This document shows positions 9,104-19,734 of a DNA stretch of 64,000 nucleotides, one piece after another; position 1 is the first letter of the stretch; each line of letters begins with the position of its first letter. Source of the stretch: Halobacillus salinarum (GTDB taxonomy: Bacteria; Bacillota; Bacilli; Bacillales; Halobacillaceae); assembly GCF_022919095.1 (NCBI RefSeq), contig NZ_CP095073.1:1550001-1614000 (forward strand), written 5' to 3'. The position numbers and the translations under genes are program-made. Under the pieces are notes generated by a model. It ran no database searches and was not told where the DNA came from. It saw only the letters and a program-made list of their open reading frames with translations.

Positions 9104-11082
9104 ATGGAGAATCAATTTGAATTAGTTTCACAGTATTCCCCGGAGGGGGACCAGCCAAAAGCAATAAAAGAACTCGTGGAAGGGATCAATCGGGGGAAAA
9201 ACATCAAACTCTGCTTGGCGCAACGGGAACAGGAAAGACGTTCACGATGTCCAATGTCATCCAGCAAGTAAACAAACCGACTTTGATCATTGCCCATAAT
9301 AAGACGTTAGCCGGCCAGCTTTACAGCGAATTTAAAGAATTTTTTCCAAATAATGCTGTCGAATATTTCGTCAGTTATTACGATTACTATCAGCCGGAAG
9401 CGTATGTACCGTCTTCCGATACATTTATAGAAAAAGACGCGAGCATCAATGATGAGATTGATAAATTGCGCCACTCTGCTACGTCCGCTTTATTTGAGCG
9501 GAACGATGTCATTATTGTTGCCAGTGTCTCGTGTATTTATGGCTTAGGTTCTCCGGACGAATATCGCAGTCAAGTATTATCCATACGTTCCGGTATGGAA
9601 AAGGACCGTGATGAACTGCTCCGTAATTTAGTAGACATTCAATATGCAAGAAATGATATAGAATTTCAACGCGGAACGTTTCGTGTACGAGGGGATTCTG
9701 TGGAGATCATTCCGGCTTCCCGTGAAGACCACGCCATCCGGGTTGAATTTTTTGGAGATGAGATCGACCGGGTACGAGAAGTAGATGTTCTTACAGGGGA
9801 AATTGTCGGAGATCGTGAACATGTAGCTATTTTCCCAGCTTCCCACTTCGTTACACGAGAAGAAAAGCTTAAAAAAGCAATTGAAAATATTGAGAAAGAA
9901 CTTCAGGGACGTTTGAAGGAGCTGAGAGATGAAGATAAGCTTCTCGAAGCCCAGCGTCTGGAACAGAGGACCAATTATGATTTGGAAATGATGCGGGAGA
10001 TGGGTTTTTGTTCAGGTATTGAAAACTACTCACGCCATTTGACGTTTCGGGAACAAGGAGCCACCCCCTATACACTCATCGATTACTTTCCTGATGATTT
10101 CATGATTATGGTAGATGAATCACACGTGACCTTGCCTCAGGTGCGTGGGATGTACAACGGGGACAAGGCAAGGAAGCAGGTGCTTGTCGATCACGGATTT
10201 CGACTGCCTTCGGCTCTTGACAACCGTCCGCTTCAATTCGAAGAGTTTGAAAATCATATCAATCAAATCACCTATGTATCTGCAACTCCGGGTCCATATG
10301 AAAAGGAGCATTCTCCTAAAATGACGGAACAGATTATCCGCCCGACAGGACTGCTTGATCCGGAAATTGATGTTCGGCCGATTCATGGCCAGATTGATGA
10401 CTTAGTCGGTGAAATTAATAAGCGTGCGGATAGAAATGAACGAGTGCTTGTGACTACCCTGACGAAAAAAATGTCTGAGGATCTCACCGATTACTTGAAA
10501 GAACTGAATATGAAAGTCGCCTACCTTCATTCTGAAATTAAGACGCTCGAAAGAATTGAAATCATCCGTGATTTACGGGTAGGCAAATACGATGTCCTGA
10601 TTGGCATCAACCTGTTAAGAGAAGGACTTGATATTCCTGAGGTTTCGCTTGTCTCAATTCTTGATGCCGATAAGGAAGGTTTCCTTCGCTCGGATCGCTC
10701 CCTCATTCAGACGATCGGCCGTGCGGCGAGAAATGAAAACGGCAGGGTCATTATGTATGCCGATAAAATTACCGATTCCATGCAGTTTGCCATTGATGAA
10801 ACCTACCGACGCAGGGAGAAGCAGATTGCTTATAATGAAGAGCATGGAGTGACGCCGACAACCATTAACAAAGAAATTCGTGATGTGATCAGAGCGACTA
10901 CGGCAGCTGAAGAAGAAGCTTCCTACGATACAGGCAAAAAGCCATCAGAGATGACAAAGAAAGAACGCCAGGAACTTGTAGACAATATGGAAACAGAAAT
11001 GAAACAGGCAGCACGCAACCTCGATTTCGAAAAAGCTGCCGAGCTAAGGGATATTATTTTGGAACTAAAAGCGGAAGGATGA
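9104..11082 (+). pseudogene. uvrB: UvrB, excinuclease ABC subunit B (frameshifted as sequenced)
   Basis: Nucleotide-excision repair helicase that verifies damage and positions UvrC. The start [21 protein letters not shown] at 9104 follows GGAGG. The frame is lost in G5A5 at 9192-9201: one extra A (or G) gives the expected [19 protein letters not shown], including the Walker A motif. The rest, from about 9205, is complete: [12 protein letters not shown] (beta-hairpin), MVDESHVT (Walker B), helicase motifs through QTIGRAARN, and a C-terminal UVR motif. Total length would be about 660 residues, normal for the family. It is followed after 7 bases by uvrA in one transcript. Loss of an SOS gene with otherwise intact sequence makes a base-call error the likelier cause. 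Confidence 0.95.
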
Positions 11083-11089
11083 TTACGAT

Positions 11090-13966
11090 ATGGCTAGTAA
11101 GCATATCAGTATAAAAGGTGCCAGAGCCCATAATTTAAAAAACATCGATTTAGATATACCCAAAAATAAGCTGGTAGTCATGACCGGCTTATCCGGATCA
11201 GGGAAGTCCTCGCTCGCCTTTGATACGATCTATGCGGAAGGGCAGCGCCGCTATGTCGAATCTTTAAGCGCTTATGCCCGCCAATTTCTCGGGCAGATGG
11301 ACAAGCCGGATGTAGATTCCATCGAAGGACTTTCCCCGGCTATTTCGATAGACCAGAAAACCACCAGCCGTAATCCAAGGTCTACTGTTGGGACGGTTAC
11401 GGAAATCTATGATTACCTTCGCCTGTTATTTGCACGAATCGGACGACCTACATGTCCGAAGCATGGGATAGAAATCAGCTCGCAAACCGTTCAGCAGATG
11501 GTGGACAGGATTATGGAATATCCTGAAAGGACGAAACTGCAAATTCTAGCCCCTGTTATATCTGGTCGTAAGGGTGAGCATGTTAAAGTGTTTGAGCAGC
11601 TGCAGAAAGAGGGATATATCCGCCTGCGCGTGGACGGGGAAATGCGTGAGATTTCCGAGGAAATAAAATTAGATAAAAATAAAAAGCACTCCATTGAAGT
11701 GGTGGTAGACCGGATTGTCGTGAAGGAAGGCGTGGAAGGCAGGCTTTCGGATTCATTGGAAACGTCTCTTCAATTAGGAGGCGGTCACGCCCTTGCCGAT
11801 GTCATCGGGGAGGAAGAACTCATGTTCAGTGAGCACCATGCCTGCCCGATCTGCGGGTTTTCCGTGAGTGAACTCGAACCCCGGATGTTTTCTTTTAACA
11901 GCCCTTACGGTGCCTGCAGCCGATGTGATGGTCTCGGGACACAGCTTGAGGTTGATATTGATCTAGTGATTCCTGACTGGTCCCGGTCTCTGAAGCAGCA
12001 TGCGATCGCTGCCTGGGAACCAAATAGTTCCCAGTACTACCCGCAGCTTTTGAAAAGTGTTTGTGACCATTATGGCATTGATATGAATATGCCCGTGAAA
12101 GACATTCCGAAGGACCTGATGGAGCGTGTGCTTTATGGAAGCGGAGAAGAGAAAATTTTCTTCCGTTATGAAAATGATTTTGGAAAAGTACGGGAAAGCG
12201 AAATCTTTTTTGAGGGCGTGATACCAAATATTTCTCGCCGCTACCGGGAAACAAGCTCGGATTTTATTCGGGAGCAGATGGAAAAATATATGGCCCAAAA
12301 GCCATGTCCGAAGTGTAAAGGGAACCGTCTAAACGAAGAGGCGCTTGCTGTTTTGATTAATGGAAAGCATATTGGTCAGACGACTGATTTTTCCGTTACC
12401 GAGGCAAAAGAATTTTTTGAGAATCTTGAGCTGACTGAAAAAGAGAAGACGATTGCCCATATGATTTTAAAAGAAATTTGCGAGCGGCTCAGCTTTCTAT
12501 CCAATGTAGGCTTAGAATATCTGACATTATCGCGCTCAGCTGGCACTTTATCAGGCGGCGAAGCACAAAGGATCAGGCTTGCCACTCAAATCGGTTCTGC
12601 TTTGACAGGTGTTCTTTATGTATTAGACGAGCCATCCATCGGTCTTCATCAGCGGGATAATGACCGCTTGATCAAAACGCTGAAAAGAATGCGGGATTTG
12701 GATAACACCCTTATTGTCGTTGAACACGATGAAGATACGATGCTTGCAGCTGACTATTTAATCGATATCGGTCCTGGTGCCGGTGCTCATGGAGGTCATA
12801 TCGTAACGCAGGGAACTCCTAAGCAAGTAATGCGGAACAAAAAGTCGTTAACCGGCCAGTATTTATCAGGGGAGAAATTCATTCCTCTTCCAGCGAAGCG
12901 GCGTCAGCCTGATGGACGTAAATTAACGATAAAAAAAGCAGAAGAAAATAACTTGAAAAAGGTCAATGCTTCTATTCCGCTAGGGTTATTTACTGCTGTC
13001 ACCGGAGTTTCCGGCTCCGGAAAGAGTACCCTGATAAATGAAATCTTATATAAGTCTTTATCTATGAAGCTTCATAAGGGCAAGCAGAAACCCGGGAAAC
13101 ACCAGGAGATTGAAGGGATAGACCAGCTAGAGAAGGTCATTGACATTGACCAGTCTCCCATCGGCCGGACACCCCGTTCCAATCCTGCCACTTATACAGG
13201 TGTATTTGATGATATTCGCGATGTGTTTGCACAGACAAATGAAGCGAAAATCCGTGGCTATAAAAAAGGACGGTTCAGCTTTAATGTCAAAGGCGGACGC
13301 TGTGAAGCCTGCAGAGGAGACGGGATAATAAAAATAGAAATGCATTTTCTGCCCGACGTCTACGTACCGTGTGAAGTGTGTAACGGTAAACGATACAACC
13401 GTGAGACGCTTGAAGTGAAATATAAAGGAAAAAGCATCGCAGATGTACTCGGAATGACGATTGAAGAAGCTTTGGAATTCTTCGGGAACATTCCAAAGAT
13501 CAAACGGAAATTACAAACTGTTGCGGACGTAGGTCTTGAATATATCAAGCTTGGTCAGCCCGCCACAACGCTGTCTGGAGGAGAAGCCCAGCGCGTGAAG
13601 CTTGCCAGTGAGCTGCACCGCCGTTCTAACGGTAAATCCTTCTACATCCTGGATGAGCCCACCACAGGTCTTCACGTCGATGATATCTTCCGACTGCTTC
13701 AAGTGCTGCAGAGGCTCGTTGAAAATGGCGACTCTGTTTTAATTATTGAGCATAACCTCGACGTTATAAAAGAAGCAGATTATATCATCGACCTTGGACC
13801 TGAGGGTGGTGAAAAAGGCGGTCAAATCATCGCCACGGGAACTCCAGAGGAAGTAGCAGAAACAGAGGAATCCCATACAGGGCGTTATTTAAAGCCAATT
13901 TTGGAAAGAGATCGCAAGCGGATGGAAAAGAAATTGCAGACACGGGAAAAAGTGGTGAGCAAGTAG
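11090..13966 (+). CDS. uvrA: UvrA, excinuclease ABC subunit A
   Basis: Damage-sensing ATPase of nucleotide-excision repair, 958 residues, the usual length. The first P-loop is GLSGSGKS at residues 33-40. The first zinc module (CPICGF ... CSRCDGLG), the insertion domain and the signature [16 protein letters not shown] follow. The second half repeats the pattern with [15 protein letters not shown], a C-x2-C zinc finger ([16 protein letters not shown]), [15 protein letters not shown] and [10 protein letters not shown]. It works with UvrB, encoded 7 bases upstream, under the shared LexA-type promoter. It is complete and in frame. Confidence 0.98.
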   Translation: MASKHISIKGARAHNLKNIDLDIPKNKLVVMTGLSGSGKSSLAFDTIYAEGQRRYVESLSAYARQFLGQMDKPDVDSIEGLSPAISIDQKTTSRNPRSTVGTVTEIYDYLRLLFARIGRPTCPKHGIEISSQTVQQMVDRIMEYPERTKLQILAPVISGRKGEHVKVFEQLQKEGYIRLRVDGEMREISEEIKLDKNKKHSIEVVVDRIVVKEGVEGRLSDSLETSLQLGGGHALADVIGEEELMFSEHHACPICGFSVSELEPRMFSFNSPYGACSRCDGLGTQLEVDIDLVIPDWSRSLKQHAIAAWEPNSSQYYPQLLKSVCDHYGIDMNMPVKDIPKDLMERVLYGSGEEKIFFRYENDFGKVRESEIFFEGVIPNISRRYRETSSDFIREQMEKYMAQKPCPKCKGNRLNEEALAVLINGKHIGQTTDFSVTEAKEFFENLELTEKEKTIAHMILKEICERLSFLSNVGLEYLTLSRSAGTLSGGEAQRIRLATQIGSALTGVLYVLDEPSIGLHQRDNDRLIKTLKRMRDLDNTLIVVEHDEDTMLAADYLIDIGPGAGAHGGHIVTQGTPKQVMRNKKSLTGQYLSGEKFIPLPAKRRQPDGRKLTIKKAEENNLKKVNASIPLGLFTAVTGVSGSGKSTLINEILYKSLSMKLHKGKQKPGKHQEIEGIDQLEKVIDIDQSPIGRTPRSNPATYTGVFDDIRDVFAQTNEAKIRGYKKGRFSFNVKGGRCEACRGDGIIKIEMHFLPDVYVPCEVCNGKRYNRETLEVKYKGKSIADVLGMTIEEALEFFGNIPKIKRKLQTVADVGLEYIKLGQPATTLSGGEAQRVKLASELHRRSNGKSFYILDEPTTGLHVDDIFRLLQVLQRLVENGDSVLIIEHNLDVIKEADYIIDLGPEGGEKGGQIIATGTPEEVAETEESHTGRYLKPILERDRKRMEKKLQTREKVVSK

Positions 13967-14033
13967 ATGTTTTGACGCTTTCCGATATTTTAAGTATCGT
14001 AAAACAAGAGATGCTTAACGGGAGGATTCGTCA

Positions 14034-14405
14034 ATGAAAATAATCGAACAGGAAAAAGTGCAGACGAAGATTGATGAGCTTGCAGACAAACAGGTTTATA
14101 TCCATTTGGAAACGACAAATGGCGCTTATGCAAGCCATTTTGATGAAGAAGCTTATAATGTTGGGGCGTTTATTAGGAATGCCAGGGTCAGTTACCAGCA
14201 TGGGAAGATTGTCAGTACTGGAGGATCTTTCCGTGTTGGTTTGAAGCTGGATATCGGCTGGGTTTATGCGGAAGGAGTGACTGACTATGAAATCGATGAT
14301 AACGATCGATTGCTCATGGCGGGTCATGACCGCGAAGGAAGGTTGATGGTCGCTTTGGAAATCAGCGAAACGCCTTTCTCTCATGAGGCTGATCTAAATG
14401 AATGA
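14034..14405 (+). CDS. yojF: YojF family protein (DUF1806)
   Basis: Small soluble protein of 123 residues with no signal peptide or membrane segment, matching the YojF family in size and in the stretch NGAYASHFDEEAYNVGAFIRN. Function is unknown. Its gene overlaps bshB2 by 8 bases, the same pairing as yojF-yojG in B. subtilis, which suggests translational coupling and a link to bacillithiol metabolism (inference). A GGGAGG ribosome site precedes ATG 14034. Confidence 0.88.
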   Translation: MKIIEQEKVQTKIDELADKQVYIHLETTNGAYASHFDEEAYNVGAFIRNARVSYQHGKIVSTGGSFRVGLKLDIGWVYAEGVTDYEIDDNDRLLMAGHDREGRLMVALEISETPFSHEADLNE

Positions 14406-15054
14406 GCAGCATGTCGTAGTTGTTTTCCCCCACCCGGACGATGAATCATTTGGAGCTTCAGGTACGATTTCCAAGTTTCGTGAAGAAGGGGTACCTGTTA
14501 CTTATTTATGCGGTACATTAGGTGAAATGGGTAGAAATATGGGAAACCCTCCTTTTGCGAACCGGGAAACGCTGTCGTCTTATCGCATTCAGGAATTAAA
14601 AGAAGCAGTGACTAAGCTCGATATTTCTTTGGAATTATTGGGTTACCGTGACAAGACCATAGAATTTGAACCGATCGATGAGCTTGCAGAAGATCTTCTC
14701 AAACGTTTGGAAAGACTGAAACCTTCAATAGTGATTACCCACTATCCGGGGTTTGCTGTCCATCCGGACCATGACGCTCTCGGAGCCGCGGTCGTAGCAG
14801 CAGTGGAGAAGATGAAGAAGGAAGAACGTCCGGAGATTTGGATGCATGCCATCTCGAATGATCATGAGGAGCGCCTTGGTAAGCCTGAAATCATCCATGA
14901 CGTAACCCCTTATTGGGATAAAAAGCTTGCAGCGATCAAATCCCATCTTTCGCAGGCTGATGGAATGATGAACCTCATTGAAAAGCATGATCAGGCTTCT
15001 GAGCAAGTCAATCGATTAAAAACCGAACGTTTTTACCGCTATCCAACCAAGTAA
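14398..15054 (+). CDS. bshB2: BshB2, bacillithiol biosynthesis N-acetylglucosaminyl-malate deacetylase
   Basis: Zinc-dependent deacetylase of the LmbE/PIG-L family, 218 residues. It removes acetate from N-acetylglucosaminyl-malate, the second step of bacillithiol synthesis. HPDDE near the N-terminus supplies zinc ligands and the catalytic aspartate, and HPDHDALGAAV carries the third ligand. The start of the gene lies inside the end of yojF. The closest remembered relative is YojG/BshB2 rather than BshB1, because of the yojF neighbour and the GTLGEMGRNMGNPPFANRETL segment. The gene ends at a strong terminator. Confidence 0.9.
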   Translation: MNEQHVVVVFPHPDDESFGASGTISKFREEGVPVTYLCGTLGEMGRNMGNPPFANRETLSSYRIQELKEAVTKLDISLELLGYRDKTIEFEPIDELAEDLLKRLERLKPSIVITHYPGFAVHPDHDALGAAVVAAVEKMKKEERPEIWMHAISNDHEERLGKPEIIHDVTPYWDKKLAAIKSHLSQADGMMNLIEKHDQASEQVNRLKTERFYRYPTK

Positions 15055-15060
15055 TAGTAT

Positions 15061-15105
15061 GGACACCATAAGATGAATTCCTTCGTCTCATGGTGTCCCT
15101 TTTTA
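15061..15105 (+). terminator. Terminator of yojF-bshB2
   Basis: GGACACCAT (15061-15069) pairs with ATGGTGTCC (15090-15098), with a partial inner stem, followed by five T. Confidence 0.88.
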
Positions 15106-15168
15106 GTTTTCTTGAATCAACATCGGGGAATGTGTAATCTTAGAGTTAAGTAAAGGAGAGATGGATCA

Positions 15169-16194
15169 ATGTCAGAAGAGCGTATGAGAATATTAAAAAT
15201 GATTGAAGAAGGCACTATCACTGCGGAGGAAGGGGAAAAGCTGTTAACCGCCGTAGAAGAAAAGAATAACCAGACTTCCTCTTCAGAAAAAAGATATGGC
15301 ATTAAAGACTTTATTGGGGAAGCCGTTGAAAAAATTAAAAATGCTGACTTTGACCTTACTTTTGGAGAATCCTTCCGCTTTGAGCATACGGAAGAGTTAG
15401 AGAAAAAAGATTTTAATGATATTGACATCCAGATCGCTAATGGCTCGTTAGACATCGAAACATGGAAAGAGGATTTTGCCAAGGCTGAATTAGAGGTAAA
15501 GGTTTACCAGGTATCTTCTGAAGAGGAAGCAAAAGAAAGATTCTTTACCGACAGCCAGCTTAATATCCATAACGGTATTTTGCGGGTTGCCAGTCCTTCA
15601 AAGAAAATAAAGACCAATGTACATTTGTATATTCCTGATGACCACTATGAATTCTTTAAAACAAAACTGAGCAACGGTACACTCAACGCTTTTGGCTTGG
15701 CAAGCAATCACATCCAGGTGAAAACGGCGAATGGTTCGCTTCGTCTCAATGATATGAAAGGCAGCTCGTGTAAAGCGGAAACAGGAAATGGTTCGATTCA
15801 AGTAGTAGGAGCAGCACTGGATGAATGCCAGGCCGATACGATTAACGGATCCATAAAACTAATTGGAGAATTCGGCAAAGCCCATGCTTCCGCCGTTACT
15901 GGGAGCGTAGTCGTAGAGAACAAAGGCACGAGAGCTAACAGCGGTTTCTTTAAAACAACTACGGGAAGTGTAATCGTTCATTTACCGCCGGCCAGGGAAA
16001 TTGAAGGGAAGCTTAAAACCAGCTTCGGCAGCATTGACTGTCGTCTTGAGAATTATAAAATTCTTAACAATAAAAAAGAAGTCATGAATAAACAGTTGGA
16101 ATTTGAAGCTTTTGAACAATATGAAGATACCTATCACATCGAAGCAGAAACGAAAACTGGTGCCGTAACTATTATTCCAGCAAAACAACTGTAA
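15169..16194 (+). CDS. yvlB: YvlB-like DUF4097 family protein
   Basis: Protein of 341 residues. An N-terminal helical segment (EERMRILKMIEEGTITAEEGEKLL, short-linker type) precedes a DUF4097 region built of repeated short beta strands with the recurring pattern NGSL/NGSI/TGSV, as in LiaG-type adhesin-like proteins. No signal peptide is evident. The gene is followed after 17 bases by yvlD, then by hprK, as in B. subtilis, where yvlB and yvlD lie in one cluster; yvlC is absent here. Cell-envelope involvement is inferred from the family. Start ATG 15169 follows AAAGGAGAG. Confidence 0.85.
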   Translation: MSEERMRILKMIEEGTITAEEGEKLLTAVEEKNNQTSSSEKRYGIKDFIGEAVEKIKNADFDLTFGESFRFEHTEELEKKDFNDIDIQIANGSLDIETWKEDFAKAELEVKVYQVSSEEEAKERFFTDSQLNIHNGILRVASPSKKIKTNVHLYIPDDHYEFFKTKLSNGTLNAFGLASNHIQVKTANGSLRLNDMKGSSCKAETGNGSIQVVGAALDECQADTINGSIKLIGEFGKAHASAVTGSVVVENKGTRANSGFFKTTTGSVIVHLPPAREIEGKLKTSFGSIDCRLENYKILNNKKEVMNKQLEFEAFEQYEDTYHIEAETKTGAVTIIPAKQL

Positions 16195-16211
16195 AAAAGT
16201 AGGTGAATGTT

Positions 16212-16562
16212 ATGAAGAACTGGCTGTTGCATGTCATTGTTAATGCCATTGCTATCCTCTTAGTCAGCTGGCTAATTACAGCTGTATCGATTAATGGCGT
16301 AGTAGGAGCTATAGCTGCTGCTTTTATTCTCTCTATTCTAAATGCGATTGTACGGCCGATTCTTATCGTGCTTACCCTTCCGATTACCGTCCTAACCCTG
16401 GGGCTGTTTCTATTTGTCATTAATGCAATTACGTTGTTAATTACTGACGGGCTGCTGGGGAGCACGTTTGAAATAGACGGATTTGGAACAGCCATTCTTG
16501 CTGCGATCATCATTTCGATCATCAACTTAGTTTTAAATAGCTTGATTAAAGATAAAGGGTAG
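16212..16562 (+). CDS. yvlD: YvlD-like phage holin family membrane protein
   Basis: Small integral membrane protein of about 116 residues with four hydrophobic segments. It matches the 4-TM phage-holin-like family (the conserved ILNAIVRPILIVLTLPITVLTLGLFLFVINA core). Despite the family name these chromosomal proteins are not linked to phage lysis. I chose ATG 16212 because AGGTGA at 16201-16206 is 5 bases away; the in-frame GTG at 16203 overlaps that site. It is probably co-transcribed with yvlB. Confidence 0.88.
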   Translation: MKNWLLHVIVNAIAILLVSWLITAVSINGVVGAIAAAFILSILNAIVRPILIVLTLPITVLTLGLFLFVINAITLLITDGLLGSTFEIDGFGTAILAAIIISIINLVLNSLIKDKG

Positions 16563-16565
16563 TCA

Positions 16566-16601
16566 AAACCTCCAGTACCTGTCCGTACTGGAGGTTTTTT
16601 T
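16566..16601 (+). terminator. Terminator of yvlB-yvlD
   Basis: A 12-bp perfect stem (AACCTCCAGTAC 16567-16578 with GTACTGGAGGTT 16585-16596) and a run of seven T. Confidence 0.93.
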
Positions 16602-16673
16602 GCTCGGTAAATGAAAGCATGATCTGATCCTGTGTTCCCTGCTTTTGAAAACTATCCAATTTCATTGAAAAAG

Positions 16674-16682
16674 TGCTACAAT
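16674..16682 (+). promoter_or_regulatory. Extended -10 promoter of the hprK operon
   Basis: TGCTACAAT is an extended -10 (TGn plus TACAAT) 43 bases before the hprK start. The -35 region is poor. Confidence 0.5.
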
Positions 16683-16724
16683 AGGGGACAGTGATTGAGG
16701 TTTTTTGAGGAGGTAAACTAACCA

Positions 16725-17660
16725 ATGAGCAAGGTAAGAACCGAAGATTTACTGGAACAGTTTAACTTGGAAATCGTAGCGGGTGAAGATGGTGTGCACC
16801 GTGAAATACATACGAGTGATATTTCGAGACCAGGTGTAGAGATGACCGGCTATTTTAAATTTTACCCTAAAGAACGCTTGCAGCTGCTTGGAAAAACGGA
16901 ACTGTCTTATTTTAATGAACTCAATGAAGAACAGCGCCGCGAACGAGCAGATAAACTATGTACAGACGTAACTCCAGGGATTGTGATCAGCCGTGGGATG
17001 GATATACCTGCAGAGTTGTTGGCTGCGGCAAGAGATGCAGGTGTCCCGCTTATGAGATCACCGCATAAAACGACGAGAGTTATCAGTCGGCTTACAAACT
17101 ATCTCGAGTCAAAATTTGCTCCATTCACAGCAATTCATGGTGTCCTTGTTGATATTTATGGGATAGGCGTGCTTATTACCGGTCAAAGCGGTGTCGGTAA
17201 AAGTGAAACTGCTTTGGAACTAGTGAAGCGCGGCCACCGGCTTGTGGCGGATGATAGTGTTGAAATTCGTCAGGAGGATTACGACACTCTAATTGGAAAC
17301 AGTCCTCCGTTAATTGAGCACTTATTAGAAATACGGGGATTAGGGATTATCAATGTGATGACTTTATTTGGAGCGGGTGCTGTTAGGAGCTTTAAACGAA
17401 TTACACTTGTCATCAATCTAGAGCTGTGGGATAAAAACAAGCAATATGACCGATTAGGGTTAGAGGAAGAAACGATGAAAATCATGGACGTAGATTTACC
17501 AAAAGCCACAGTTCCAGTCCGCCCAGGGCGTAACTTAGCAGTAATCATAGAAGTAGCAGCGATGAATTTCCGTTTGAAGCGGATGGGTGTAAATGCGGCT
17601 GAAGAATTTTCTGACCGCTTAACGAAAGTCATCGATCAGGACCAATTAAAGGAAGAGTAG
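16725..17660 (+). CDS. hprK: HPr kinase/phosphorylase
   Basis: Bifunctional sensor of carbon status, 311 residues. It phosphorylates Ser46 of HPr and Crh with ATP or PPi and removes the phosphate by phosphorolysis, making PPi. His138 lies in [11 protein letters not shown], the P-loop is GQSGVGKS at 153-160, and the family signature [20 protein letters not shown] follows. Both substrates, crh (38.5 kb) and ptsH (51.1 kb), are in this window. It heads an operon with lgt, ppaX and the yvoF-like acyltransferase. PpaX removes the PPi that HprK makes. An AGGAGG site precedes ATG 16725. Confidence 0.97.
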   Translation: MSKVRTEDLLEQFNLEIVAGEDGVHREIHTSDISRPGVEMTGYFKFYPKERLQLLGKTELSYFNELNEEQRRERADKLCTDVTPGIVISRGMDIPAELLAAARDAGVPLMRSPHKTTRVISRLTNYLESKFAPFTAIHGVLVDIYGIGVLITGQSGVGKSETALELVKRGHRLVADDSVEIRQEDYDTLIGNSPPLIEHLLEIRGLGIINVMTLFGAGAVRSFKRITLVINLELWDKNKQYDRLGLEEETMKIMDVDLPKATVPVRPGRNLAVIIEVAAMNFRLKRMGVNAAEEFSDRLTKVIDQDQLKEE

Positions 17661-17673
17661 AGGAGAGTGCCAC

Positions 17674-18507
17674 ATGACTTGTACACCTGATGCATTAGAT
17701 CGAGTATTTCTACACTTGGGCCCCTTAAATATTTATTGGTACGGTGTCATTATTGCAACTGGTGCTTTTTTAGGCTTGCTTATTGCTACGAGGGAATCAG
17801 AAAGACTCGGGATAAGTAAAGACTATTTGATAGATATTGTTGTATATGCCATTCCAATCTCCATTATTTGTGCCAGGATCTACTACGTTATTTTTGAATG
17901 GGATCGGTATACTGGTGGACCATGGTGGGATGTTTTTGCCATTTGGGAAGGCGGTATTGCCATTCACGGAGCTCTCATTGGGGCAACGCTTACCGCACTA
18001 ATCTACACGCGTGTGAAGAAGATTTCTTTCTGGCAGATGGTGGATATTGCTGCACCGAGTATTTTGTTAGGACAAGGGATCGGACGCTGGGGGAACTTTA
18101 TGAACCAGGAAGCCCATGGCGGACCTGTGAGTGAATCCTTTTATAATAATTTCATGCAGTATTTGCCGGATTTTATTAATCAGCAAATGTGTATTGAAGG
18201 AACCGTCTACCACCCGACGTTCCTGTATGAATCCCTATGGGATCTTCTCGGAGTGGTGCTGTTGTTAATATTAAGGCACAAATTCAATCCGCGAAGAGGA
18301 GAAGTGTTCTTAAGTTATCTGATTTATTATTCTATCGGCCGTTACTTTATAGAAGGAATGAGAACCGACAGCCTTTACTTAATCGGCCATATCCGCATGG
18401 CTCAGCTCATTTCAATTATTCTTGTCATAGCTGCCCTGGCTGTGATGTTTTACCGTAGAAAAACGGGCATGGCGAATAAATATTATAACGGTAAACAAGT
18501 ACACTAG
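17674..18507 (+). CDS. lgt: Prolipoprotein diacylglyceryl transferase
   Basis: Integral membrane enzyme of 277 residues with about seven transmembrane segments. It transfers diacylglycerol from phosphatidylglycerol to the lipobox cysteine of pre-lipoproteins. The Lgt signature [15 protein letters not shown] is present, as are the N-terminal [13 protein letters not shown] and the late R-x-D/E region [13 protein letters not shown]. It starts 13 bases after hprK and ends 15 bases before the first possible start of ppaX, consistent with one operon. Confidence 0.96.
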   Translation: MTCTPDALDRVFLHLGPLNIYWYGVIIATGAFLGLLIATRESERLGISKDYLIDIVVYAIPISIICARIYYVIFEWDRYTGGPWWDVFAIWEGGIAIHGALIGATLTALIYTRVKKISFWQMVDIAAPSILLGQGIGRWGNFMNQEAHGGPVSESFYNNFMQYLPDFINQQMCIEGTVYHPTFLYESLWDLLGVVLLLILRHKFNPRRGEVFLSYLIYYSIGRYFIEGMRTDSLYLIGHIRMAQLISIILVIAALAVMFYRRKTGMANKYYNGKQVH

Positions 18508-18540
18508 TAGTTATAGATACACTTGGAAGAAAGGAATTTT

Positions 18541-19182
18541 ATGATGAGTATTCGAACGATACTTTTTGATTTAGATGGTACGCTGATTGATACAAATGAA
18601 TTAATTATTGCCTCTTTTATGCACACGATTGAGCAGCATGGAGGCCGTTCATATTCCAGGCAGGAAGTGCTTGATTTTATCGGCCCTCCTTTAAAAGAAA
18701 GCTTAAGTAAAATCGATCCGGACCGGGTAGACGAATTAATTGAAGTTTACCGCAAACACAACATTGAACATCACAATGCTTATGTGAAAGCCTATGAAGG
18801 TGTGGTAGAAACGGTCCAGTTGCTGAAAGAAAGAGGCTTTAAACTGGGAATTGTAACGACCAAACTGCGTAACACAGTCGAACTTGGTCTCAATATCACC
18901 GGCCTTGATGGTCTGTTCGATACGATCATAACGTTAGACGATGTGACAAATGCAAAACCTCATCCAGAACCAGTAGCTAAAGCACTGCAAGCGTTAGATT
19001 CGTGTGCAAGCGAGGCACTTATGGTTGGAGATAACACCCATGATATTGAGGGAGGTAAGAATGCGGGCACGAAAACTGCAGGAGTAGCCTGGACAGTCAA
19101 AGGCAGGGAAGTGCTTGAACAGCTTCATCCAGACTATATGTTAATGCAAATGAACGATTTGTTGGAAATAACTGGAGGATAA
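18541..19182 (+). CDS. ppaX: Pyrophosphatase PpaX
   Basis: HAD-superfamily pyrophosphatase of about 213 residues. It hydrolyses the pyrophosphate released by HPr phosphorylase and so drives HPr dephosphorylation. Asp10 and Asp12 of LFDLDGTLIDTN are the catalytic pair, with TTKLRNTVELGL and MVGDNTHDIEGGKNAGTKT further on. I start it at ATG 18541, about 7 bases after AGAAAGGA; a TTG at 18523 lies upstream of that ribosome site. The position after hprK-lgt matches B. subtilis. Confidence 0.92.
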   Translation: MMSIRTILFDLDGTLIDTNELIIASFMHTIEQHGGRSYSRQEVLDFIGPPLKESLSKIDPDRVDELIEVYRKHNIEHHNAYVKAYEGVVETVQLLKERGFKLGIVTTKLRNTVELGLNITGLDGLFDTIITLDDVTNAKPHPEPVAKALQALDSCASEALMVGDNTHDIEGGKNAGTKTAGVAWTVKGREVLEQLHPDYMLMQMNDLLEITGG

Positions 19183-19185
19183 AAA

Positions 19186-19734
19186 ATGAGAAAGACTGAG
19201 CGGTATAGAGTGCATGGGGCGAATTCGCTGTGGCACATATATAAAACGGTACCTTTCTTCAAAGTAATAAAAAACTTTATCGTGATTCAGATTGCCCGTT
19301 ATACGCCTATCTTGAAAGTAAAGAACTGGCTGTATCGCTCTTTGTTGCAGATGGAAGTGGGCAGGGAAACCGCATTTGCGCTTATGGTAATGGTAGATAT
19401 TATGTTCCCGGAGCGGATATCGGTTGGTCGTAATAGTGTCATTGGCTACAACACAACGATTCTTGCTCATGAGTACTTAATTAAGGAATACAGACTGGGA
19501 GACGTGGTCATTGGTGATGAGGTGATGATAGGAGCTAATACCACCATTCTTCCTGGGGTAACTATTGGAAATGGAGCTATTATTTCTGCCGGTACGCTCG
19601 TTCATAAAGACGTTCCTCCCGGCGTATTCGTTGGAGGAAATCCAATGACTGTTATCTATTCTAAGGAAGAGATGGACAAGCGAGCAGCGGTGGATGAGTT
19701 TTTGAAAGGTGGGGAAGCTGAATATGGAGATTGA
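19186..19734 (+). CDS. yvoF: YvoF-like hexapeptide-repeat acyltransferase
   Basis: Acetyltransferase of 182 residues from the left-handed beta-helix family. The repeats run from about residue 65 (ISVGRNSVIGYNTTI) through VVIGDEVMIGANTTILPGVTIGNGAIISAGTLVHKDVPPGVFVGGNP. Such enzymes acetylate sugars or related acceptors with acetyl-CoA; the substrate here is unknown. It begins 4 bases after ppaX and its end overlaps the start of glpP by 11 bases. The symbol rests on size and on position after ppaX. Confidence 0.85.
   Translation: MRKTERYRVHGANSLWHIYKTVPFFKVIKNFIVIQIARYTPILKVKNWLYRSLLQMEVGRETAFALMVMVDIMFPERISVGRNSVIGYNTTILAHEYLIKEYRLGDVVIGDEVMIGANTTILPGVTIGNGAIISAGTLVHKDVPPGVFVGGNPMTVIYSKEEMDKRAAVDEFLKGGEAEYGD

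Noticed and set aside
16212-16562. Phage holin, hinting at a prophage
   Set aside because: The protein belongs to the chromosomal YvlD family and lies in the usual yvlB-yvlD-hprK order. No other phage gene is present.
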